From assembly GCA_018398765.1 (NCBI GenBank), contig JAHBMJ010002738.1, positions 120,566 through 174,751 on the forward strand: a stretch of DNA of 54,186 nucleotides. Direction: 5' to 3'. Shown one piece after another: positions 46,634 through 54,186 of this stretch. The position numbers and the translations under genes were made by a program. Numbering within the stretch: the first letter of the stretch is position 1; every line of letters begins with the position of its first letter. The notes beneath the pieces are model-generated. The model saw only the letters and a program-made list of their open reading frames with translations. It was not told the DNA's origin and searched no databases. The stretch is from Chromera velia (Eukaryota > Sar > Chromeraceae).

Positions 46634-49600
46634 TCAAGCGTGCGTTTCCCTCACTTCTTCATGATGGCGTGTGGTGTAGTCTAGCATGAAACCACCAAGT
46701 AATCTGAACGTTGGCCCGTAGCGGTCAAGAAGAGCTTTACGGTTGAGAATCACCACAGGCATCTGCACCCTTGTGAACGTCTCCCAGTCCGCGTGGGCCC
46801 GTGGGAAGCGCGACCTGTCAGGTTCTTCACTGCACGACTGGGTGAGACCCGCAAGGTCAGTCGCGCCGTCTCGATGCGCAGCGACCACAAGCACCGAGCG
46901 GTCTTGCGCCACCTCTTTCCTCCCAGTGATGGTAGCCTTGGTTGCGTCCACTTCGCTGGCAGCCAACACGGCTTTGCGCCTCACGTCTTCTGCTGGAGTC
47001 AGCCTCGTGCTTGTCGCATCCCCCGGATTAGGCGGCTCGGAGTATCGGCACTCGTGGAGAAGCAGTGACTCTCCCATGGGCTGTAGCACGTCAAATCCAG
47101 GTTGGTTGGTGTCAGCCAGGCAGCAGCGATCCAGAGGCCCCTGATGGTCAGAGAGGCGTTTTGGAAGGCGTGACGTCATCTGCAGACACGGGTTTGGGAT
47201 GGTCAGCTGGATTCCTGAGCTGTCCTTTCCAGGGACCGCTCGGCTCTCTGGGAGCCAAGCTTGAATGGAGGTGGTATCAGGGCGCCCCCCCAGCTTGTGC
47301 CACGCCCAGCACCTGAGCTCCTCGAAGATGGCATGAAACTCTTCAAAGGACTGGTGCTGCATATCAGAACCCATCTCCAGAAGTGTTCTTACTCGCACCT
47401 TTACAGCCGATCTCGAGTCACCGAGACTCCAGATATGCAACCGCAAAAGAGAAAGTTGGGGCACAAATGGCTGACCCAACTGAGGATCGAGGGCGTTCAG
47501 AATCACGGTGCTTGACACCAAGCTGCTCACGCTGACACCTTCAACAGAACCGTCAATCTCGATCCGTTCCCCAAGCAGGGTTCGGGCCAACAGCTCTTCA
47601 ACAACTTCGTCGGACACTTTCTCTACAAACTTATGAACGGACCTGCGCCATTCCTCTTCCAGCTGCACCAGGTTCACTGACAGCGTCCCCCTGTTCTGCA
47701 GCCGCTTCTTCAGCAGGGCCAGACTGCGAGGGTGTCCTCCACTGAGAGAGACTAGGTAGTGAAGCTCACGCTTCGAAATACCCCCAACAGCGAAGAGAGC
47801 TGCACTGGGTTTGTCCGTCTCCAGGGGTTCGAGCGGCAGCCACGTGATTGGGCGCTGCGAACCCGGTCCGGTCTTCTGTCGCTTTTCCGGAGGTGGCCCT
47901 TGCCGGTCCGGGCTTTGTGGCCCAATGTGGTCATCAATGAGTTGGTGGTGATCGAAGGTGGTGACAAGCAGACGACAGTGGGCGGTATGAGAGCTCACCA
48001 ATCCCTTGCAAATGGCCATGATCTCGATCGCCTGGGAATCGCCACACTTGACCACCTCGTCCACTGCCAGTAGCACCACAGGCTCCGAAACGCCAAGATC
48101 CTCAAAATAGAGACGCAACGCCTCAAAGAGCACATCCTCGTCCACGCGGTCCCAAACTTCGGCTGTCTGCCGCACGAAGCGCCCCCAGCTTTCTGGGGCA
48201 CCATCCAAAACCGCCCGATGAGCAAGGCGACTGAGGAGGCGCGCTTTGGCAGACGCGTGGCGATCCACCTCTACGTCTTGTGGCCCGTTGAAAGATATAC
48301 AGACAGGAACCAGACGGGAGTCGAGGTCAGCTCCGAGAACCAGCTCTGCTGACCCATCGCCTCGTTGTCGATCATACAGCCGACAGAGGTGGTCCAGGAT
48401 GAAACTCTTCCCGCACCCCCGCGACGCCAGCGTAGCGCATAACCCATTATCATGAGTCCCTCCCGACCCCTGAATCCGCTGAGCGTCTTTGAAGTAGTCG
48501 ACGGCCAACCGCACCACTCCTTCTCGGTCCCAACAAACACCTCCAAACTCAGGCGCTGGATCGAGACGTGGGCCTGGATCGAACGCATTCGTGCGCAGCT
48601 GGAAGGCGGCATCAGCCTTTTCAGCAAGCTTCTTGAGCCAGCCCAGAACCTTTTGTGCTGTAGAAACGTCTGGGCCTGCAGAAGCCAAATTCAACGGAGC
48701 AAAAGTGAAAAAAACGCGCAGTTGGGAGCACGTACTTGCACTCAATGAAGCGTCCTACAAAAAGTGAGGACGACACGAGCTAGCGGACAAGAGAGAGAGA
48801 GAGAGAGAGCACACAGACCGATGCGAAAAGCTCATCCCAACAAGAAGGACCCGTACCTCCAGTACAAAAGGAAGGACTGGTATCTAGCTCCGGTGTACAG
48901 AACAGAAAGAAAGCACGGAGGCCCGCCACATCCACGCACTCTTCCCTTACAGCCGGACACCCAAGCAAACAGCCAGCCATGCACACACACCCACAGCACG
49001 CGTCTAGAGAAATGGAGACACTGAATGTATGCTGGAGAATTTTTTGTTCAAACGACGAGAAAAAACACGGGAAGGCCCCTCAAGGCTCGACAGACCACAC
49101 CCAAACCCGAGACCAGACCTCTTTTCGCAGGCACACATGTACTCCTCTCATGCACGCTGCCTAACGGTTCCCAGGCAAAGCACGCACACGACCTCGAAGA
49201 GAAGTACGTGTATCAACAACCACACAGGGACTCCTGCCTGGCTGACGGTCACACACACACGCACGCACGCACGAAGTCGATCGAAAGAGATGGCAGTGAC
49301 GAAGTCGAATGCACGTCTGACTTCACGTGTCGGCAGCACGCACGGTGTTTCCGCAGCCATCCATCCAGCCGCGCACGCAGCAGGCACGCGCACTTGAATC
49401 TGGAGATGCAGTCCCAGCCAGACGACGCACGCCACTTCAATCTAAAGAAATGGAGATCTCGAACGTATCATGGAGAAATTTTCGTTCAGCCGCAGTCGAT
49501 CTTCAGGCACACCACACACACACACGAAGATCCAGTCCGACCAGCCAATCGGATCGAGTGTCGAAACGAGTCGATCGACCTTCAGCCATGCACGCACATG

Positions 49601-51688
49601 AACGACCACCACACACACACGAAGATCCAGTCCGGCCAGTGACGCCGGCATTTTGTCTCTCCACAAACTCACCAGTGCTCGATTGGGCTTGTTGCGTGCG
49701 AGCCATCTCGAGCTCATATTGTTCGTGCTCTCGCTGCCGCTGTCGCTCCGCCTCCCGCTCCTGCCGCTGTCGCTCCGCCTCCCACTCCTGCCGCTGTCGC
49801 TCCGCCTCCCATGCGGCCCTGACCCCCTCATCGGTTGCACTCGGAAACGCTTGTCTGTACTCTTGAACAAAGGCGAGCATCCTCGTGCCTTCCACAGAAC
49901 TCGAATTGCCGTTCAAGGCGTGCGCGAGCCGATTTCTTGCCTTCCGTGACAGGGCCCACTCTGCAGCAGGTACGCGAGTCACGGTGGCAGGAGAGAACGA
50001 GCTCATGACTCTCCAAGGAAAGGTGGCCGGGCGAAAACGAGCGGAGACCTAGAGAGAGGTCAAAGCGTAGAAGAGCAGGACCCGATACGAGAGATCTGAG
50101 CGATTGGAAGCTGGAGATTCCTGCTGTACTCTCTTTCATTTTCCATCACGGGTCTGCTCGGCCAGACTGCGAAAGTCAAAGAGCCTTGCGCTACTCTACG
50201 TCCTTTTTTAAGACGTGTGGTCGGCCAGACGGAAAAAAGCGAGCTGAAGGAAGAAAACGTGTGCACCCTAGCGGAGGAAGCACACACAGAAGGTACGCTG
50301 ACTTACGTTGCGGGCTGTCCAGCGTTCCTTCAGGCTTGGCTTCTCCCCTGCCCCACCCGAAATGCCCTCTGCCGGTACCGCCCCTCCCAGAACGGCCAAA
50401 AGGCCCCGCTCCCCTGCAACCCCCGACCATTCCTGCAGGAGAGAGACAAACTAGCTGTTTTGACAAACTTTGAAATACCACACACCATGGTGCATGGCAC
50501 ACACGTTTCCCGAAAAGCGGCTCCTTTTCAGGGAAAAAGCGGAGCGAGAGCAAGCACCATCGGGAAAAAAAGCTCCCTGGGATGGCCCGCCGCATGACAC
50601 ACAAAACGGAAGGGAGCGCGGCCAAGCAAGGGTAAAATAGAACGGAGAAGCCAAGCGACGCAATGGAAGTCGGCGGGACGATCGAAAGACAGGCAAAAAG
50701 GCACAGGGGACGGGGCCGCAAGAGAGAAGACAACGGGGAACAAGACAGACAACAAAAGAGGTGCAGGACGTATGGAACCAAAGGGGAGAGGACCAAACAG
50801 GTGCAGGACTGAACGAGAAGGATGACCAAACGGGGACAGAAGAACGGGACCGAATGAGAGAGAGGACGGCGACAGGAGAATTGGACAGCCAGAGGGCACG
50901 TAACCGACGGGAGGTAGGGCTGGGTCTCTACCTTCTGTCTGTCTGATGGGAAGAAGAAATGGGAGGGCCTGCGCTACAAAGAAAACGCGTCCTGCTGACT
51001 TCCGCATCCCAGCTGCTTGAGGTCTCTGCTGGTCAGTCCGTCGCCATCTCTCCTCCCACCCCCTGCAGAAAAAAAAAGCACATAGGACAGAAAAACACCA
51101 GCGGAAGAGCCCTTTGGACCGCAACGTTATCGCGGTGTGGAGAACGGCTGCTGTACTCGACGAAGTCAACATACGAAAAAAAACAAGAGAGAAAACATGA
51201 CCATAAAGGCTGAGGAAGACGCAAGTGCTGAAAAGAAAGACACTCGCACACAAAAGTGTCGAGAGTCTTCGCATCCTAGCCGCCGAAACAAGGAAGAGCA
51301 GCAGTCGACCGAAGATGACGGGAGCACACGAGCCAATAGCCTTAGTATCCTGGTCGGATGCTGATGGAAAAGCCTAATGCACTCTCCTACACCGCGCCCA
51401 TCCACGCAACACCCAGACCGCGAATTCGCTGTCACAATATCCCACGGCTTGATTGTTGCCCCACCCATGCGCAATCTTTCGATAGCCCCACCGACACTAC
51501 TGAAACAAGCAGTGCGAGAGAACAAAAATTAAGGCAGACCGACCCACCTGCAACATCGGTGCCGAAGGGGACGCGCTGTCTTGGCCACCCTTTCGGCTCA
51601 CAGCCCCGCAACACTTCAGTGACGTCATCTTGCTTCCTGCTGTGCACGTAGGCAAGCCGATCTCTTGCCTTGCTTGAGAGGCTCCAGC
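46634..51688 (-). CDS. Crinkler/RHS-type P-loop NTPase, with cassette exons upstream
   Basis: Exons D 51548..51688, A2 51000..51062, A 50307..50432, B 49673..49960 and C 46634..48675 all join in phase 1. Together they give about 886 residues; the true start is unresolved (A has an in-frame ATG at its second codon). D and B begin W-S-L-S-S-K-A-R-D-R-L and W-A-L-S-R-K-A-R-N-R-L. A is Gly/Arg-rich with RGG-like turns. B continues into an E-A-E-R-Q-R-Q coiled coil. C holds the NTPase: Walker A ASRGCGKS (about 48404-48427), Walker B VVLLAVDE (Asp at 48059-48061) and GGHPRS (about 47730). It ends with a possible PD-(D/E)xK-like part (N-Q-P-G-F-D, then L-L-L-H-E-C-R-Y-S). Crinkler and RHS proteins are widespread eukaryotic effector or transposon-linked NTPase-nuclease proteins. 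The role here is inferred. Exon C is the firmest part; A2 is the weakest. Confidence 0.75.
48676..49672. other. Intron B-C of the NTPase gene
   Basis: A GTGAGT donor at 49671-49672 and a CTGCAG acceptor at 48676-48681 join ...STG to PDVS in phase 1. It contains the repeat block at 48837-48915, plus (AC)n and (ACGC)n runs near 49247-49272. It also holds an internal direct duplication: the ACACACACGAAGATCCAGTCC segments near 49521 and 49617. Confidence 0.7.
48837..48915. repeat. Seventh block of the dispersed repeat, inside the NTPase gene intron
   Basis: Contains AAGGACCCGTACCTCCAGTA and AAGGACTGGTATCTAGCTCC units. It lies in the intron between exons B and C of the Crinkler-like gene, confirming that this repeat can be intronic. 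Confidence 0.8.
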
Positions 51689-51824
51689 CTGCACACCAGA
51701 GGATTTGGGCATGAAGAAACGTACAGAGAGCGTCACTCCGACAGCTTGTGCTGCAAACAATACAGCAGATGCAGCAGCGAAAGAGAAAAAATAAAAAGGG
51801 CGGAGGAAAAGAAAAGAGCATCCC

Positions 51825-52760
51825 AAGTCCCAGTATCTCCGGTGGGAAGTCCCGGTATCTCCGGTGAGAAGTCCCGGTATTTCCGGTGAGAAGTCCCGGT
51901 ATCTCCGGTGGGAAGTCCTGGTATCTCCGGTGGGAAGTCCCGGTATTTCCGGTGGGAAGTCCCGGTATCTCTGGTGAGAAGTCCTGGTATCTCCGGTGGG
52001 AAGTCCCGGTATTTCCGGTGAGAAGTCCCGGTATCTCCGGTTGGAAGTCCTGGTATCTCCGGTGGGAAGTCCCAGTATCTCCGGTGAGAAGTCCCGGTAT
52101 CTCCGGTTGGAAGTCCTGGTATCTCCGGTGGGAAGTCCCAGTATCTCCGGTGGGAAGTCCCAGTATCTCCGGTGGGAAGTCCCGGTATCTCCGGTGAGAA
52201 GTCCCAGTATCTCCGGTGGGAAGTCCCAGTATCTCCGGTGGGAAGTCCCGGTATCTCCGGTGGGAAGTCCCGGAATCTCCGGTGGGAAGTCCTGGTATCT
52301 CCGGTGGGAAGTCCCGGTATCTCCGGTGAGAAGTCCCGGTATCTCCGGTGGGAAGTCCCGGTATCTTCGGTGGGAAGTCCCGGTATCTCTGGTGAAAAGT
52401 CCTGGTATCTCCGGTGGGAAGTCCCGGTATCTCCGGTGGGAAGTCCCGGTATCTTCGGTGGGAAGTCCCGGTATCTCTGGTGAGAAGTCCTGGTATCTCC
52501 GGTGGGAAGTCCCAGTCTCCGGTGGGAAGTCCCGGTATCTCCGGTGAGAAGTCCTGGTATCTCCGGTGAGAAGTCCCGGTATCTCCGGTGAGAAGTCCCG
52601 GTATCTCCGGTGGGAAGTCCCGGTATCTCCGGTGAGAAGTCCCGGTATCTCCGGTGAGAAGTCCCGGTATCTCCGGTGAGAAGTCCCGGTATCTCCGGTG
52701 AGAAGTCCTAGTATCTCCGGTGAGAAGTCCCGGTATCTTCGGTGGGCAGACCGGTGGGAA
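51825..52760. repeat. 22-bp tandem array, about 42 copies
   Basis: The unit is close to CCCGGTATCTCCGGTGAGAA plus GT. Variation is limited to a few positions: C/T in GTCCY, A/G in CCRGTAT, GGGAAG or GAGAAG, TCTCC or TTTCC. One unit near 52510 is 2 bp short. Because 22 is not a multiple of 3, a 66-bp period gives a 22-residue repeat in translation, and long frames are open on both strands. The core GGTATCTCCGGT is the same as in the dispersed blocks at 44.6-48.9 kb. On the minus strand it lies upstream of exon D. Confidence 0.95.
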
Positions 52761-52819
52761 GAGATAAACCGAAAGAACCACTGAAAGAGGAGGAGTTGAA
52801 AGCGGACAGATCCACTTAC

Positions 52820-53068
52820 CTGCAAGATCGGCGTCACGGGAGATGCGCCTGTCAGCTCGCCCCTACTCCAACTCCACGACAAACCTGCAGTGATCGTGCA
52901 CAAGAGACCGCGGCACAAGTTAAAGAACCTTGCTGTACCAGAGAGCGGGAAATTGGAGACAGGGCTACCCACCGGTATCAGGGCGGTTAGCAGAGCCGGA
53001 ACGATTGACTGAAGCTGGTTCCGCTTTCCGCTCACCCCCACTTCGCCAATCAACATTCCCCAAGAGAC
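52820..53068 (-). other. Two candidate upstream exons of the minus-strand cluster
   Basis: 53036-53068 (CTGCAG acceptor, GTGAGC donor, phase 1-1) and 52820-52884 (CTGCAG acceptor, GTAAGT donor, phase 1 in and 0 out) are open and bounded by good splice sites. The second has a Trp/Ser-rich start (LSWSWSRGE). Its exit phase does not match exon D, so an exon is missing or these belong to another transcript. Confidence 0.35.
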
Positions 53069-53495
53069 CTGCAGAGACCGATCAGATACAGGAGAAAATT
53101 AGAGATACTCAGGAAAGGGGCCGGAGAGTGACGGAGGGAGGCACGACAAGACAAGCGCAGAGCCCTGCAGTAAACTGAGTAATAAAAAAAAAGCCCTTTA
53201 CGGTCTGCACACCATGGCAGAAAAGAACTGAGGAACCTGCGGTGCGCTGCTTGCTGTATAAAGGTGGCAGTCTTGGGCCAAGAGTTCTTTACGTGTGGCC
53301 GCATGCCTTGACACGGGGAGGTGTGAGGGTGGCAGTAAGAAAGGACAGAGCACAGACGCACCCGGAAAAGGAGTACGACTATCCCCAGGTTCGTTTTTCG
53401 AAAGGCTCGAAGTCTGCACACAGAAAGGGAAAAGGGGCCGACAATCTTGTTTGGAGTGGCACACGTTTTGAGGCCACATGCAGCTGTCAATCTGC

Positions 53496-53585
53496 TTAAC
53501 TCACCACGCAAAGAAGCTCTCGAGCTGCTTCCAGGCTCGGATCGATCATCTCACTCCCCTTGATACGCCTGCAGCGACCTGCAGA
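53496..53585 (-). other. Candidate first coding exon
   Basis: Between a CTGCAG acceptor (about 53579) and a GTGAGT donor (about 53507) lies an open stretch. It includes an ATG followed by an amphipathic helix (MIDPSLEAARELLCV). It could start a gene of the cluster. It is the rightmost minus-strand exon candidate I can support. Confidence 0.3.
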
Positions 53586-53795
53586 AAGCTCCAGGAGAAG
53601 GTCATTTGACTGGGATACTCCGGGGAGACAGTGGACACACTGAGGGGGATGAGACGAGAGGGCTAAACGTACACGTACATGTATGCACGGGAAAGCAAAA
53701 AGAAAGTCGAGAGATCTGTGCAAGTGAAGGCTGCAAGCAGAGCGGCTACAAAAGTGAAGATGCAGGACCAAAGAACCAAGGGGGGTTCACTCAGA

Positions 53796-54186
53796 CGCCC
53801 CACTCTCTCCTTAAAAATCCCACAGACCCCCCCACTCTGTCAGCAAAATCCTCACAGACTCCCCCACTCTGTCTGCGAGACCCCCCCACTCGGTTGGCAA
53901 AATCCCACAGACCCCCCCACTCTGTCAGTAAAATCCCCACATACCCCCCCACTCTGTCGGCAACATCCCCCCACTCTGTCGGTAAAATCCCCACATACCC
54001 CCCCACTCTGTCGGCAACATCCTCACAGACCCTCCCACTCTATCGGAAACATCCCATAGACCCTCCCACTCTGCTGACCAAAATCCTCACAGACCCTCCC
54101 ACTATGTCGACACAATCCTCAGAGACCCCCACTCTCTGTCCGCAAAACTCCCCACTCTGTCGGCAAAATCCTCACAGACCCCCCCC
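53796..54186. repeat. Tandem array of 22- and 32-bp units, continuing past the window
   Basis: At least 12 units share CCCCCCACTCTGTCGGCAA. They end either at ATC (short unit, about 22 bp) or continue with CTCACAGACC or CCCACATACC (long unit, about 32 bp). The last unit is cut by the window edge. Confidence 0.92.

Noticed and set aside
51825-52760. CRISPR array
   Set aside because: The units are contiguous with no unique spacers, there are no cas genes, and the genome is eukaryotic.
51432-53056. Long minus-strand open frames (about 450-520 codons) across the 22-bp array, as a repeat protein
   Set aside because: Frames are open on both strands purely because the 22-bp unit has no stop codon in those frames. 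There is no start or codon bias, and exon D with good splice sites lies at one end.

Overview
This window is nuclear DNA from a eukaryote, most likely a chromerid-type photosynthetic alveolate. Chromera velia is my best guess, but the assignment is an inference. The support is: intron-rich genes whose 3' splice sites are nearly always TGCAG, a giant surface protein made of GCC2/GCC3-type Cys repeats (common in alveolates), a Ty3/gypsy retrotransposon, abundant (CTGT)n, (TA)n and (CT)n microsatellites, and a Crinkler/RHS-type NTPase gene.

Layout. 1-2.0 kb is repeat-rich non-coding DNA with a small inverted-repeat (MITE-like) element and a direct duplication. 2.0-3.25 kb holds a minus-strand gene of unknown family whose frame is broken by several small indels. 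3.3-5.5 kb is repeats plus one diverged tandem duplication. 5.48-7.95 kb is a complete five-exon minus-strand gene for a LAMTOR3 (MP1, roadblock-fold) homologue. A 0.95 kb divergent intergenic region separates it from a single 25.7 kb plus-strand gene (8.9-34.6 kb). For that gene I resolve 29 exons with fully consistent phases, giving about 5887 residues: signal peptide, adhesin-like beta-sandwich repeats, about 2800 residues of Cys-rich repeats, one transmembrane helix, about 1500 residues of coiled coil, and a basic low-complexity tail.

35.57-41.83 kb is a decayed but structurally complete chromovirus-type LTR retrotransposon on the minus strand. It has two LTRs, a TGTTT target-site duplication, gag with a zinc knuckle, protease, RT/RNase H, integrase and a chromodomain. 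Its LTR substitutions are all transitions, and most of its stop codons look C-to-T derived.

43.8-53.6 kb is a minus-strand accessory cluster. A P-loop NTPase gene of Crinkler/RHS type is assembled from exons that are all phase 1-1. Around it a short exon beginning W-x-L-S-S/R-K occurs five times, always in the same phase. Between these exons lie blocks of a dispersed repeat built on GGTATCTCCGGTA, and this motif has expanded into a roughly 42-copy 22-bp tandem array at 51.8-52.8 kb. A second tandem array runs off the right edge of the window.

The LAMTOR3 and giant-protein genes look like ordinary host genes. The most novel material is the right-hand cluster, where cassette-like exons, an intronic repeat family and an effector-type NTPase are interleaved.
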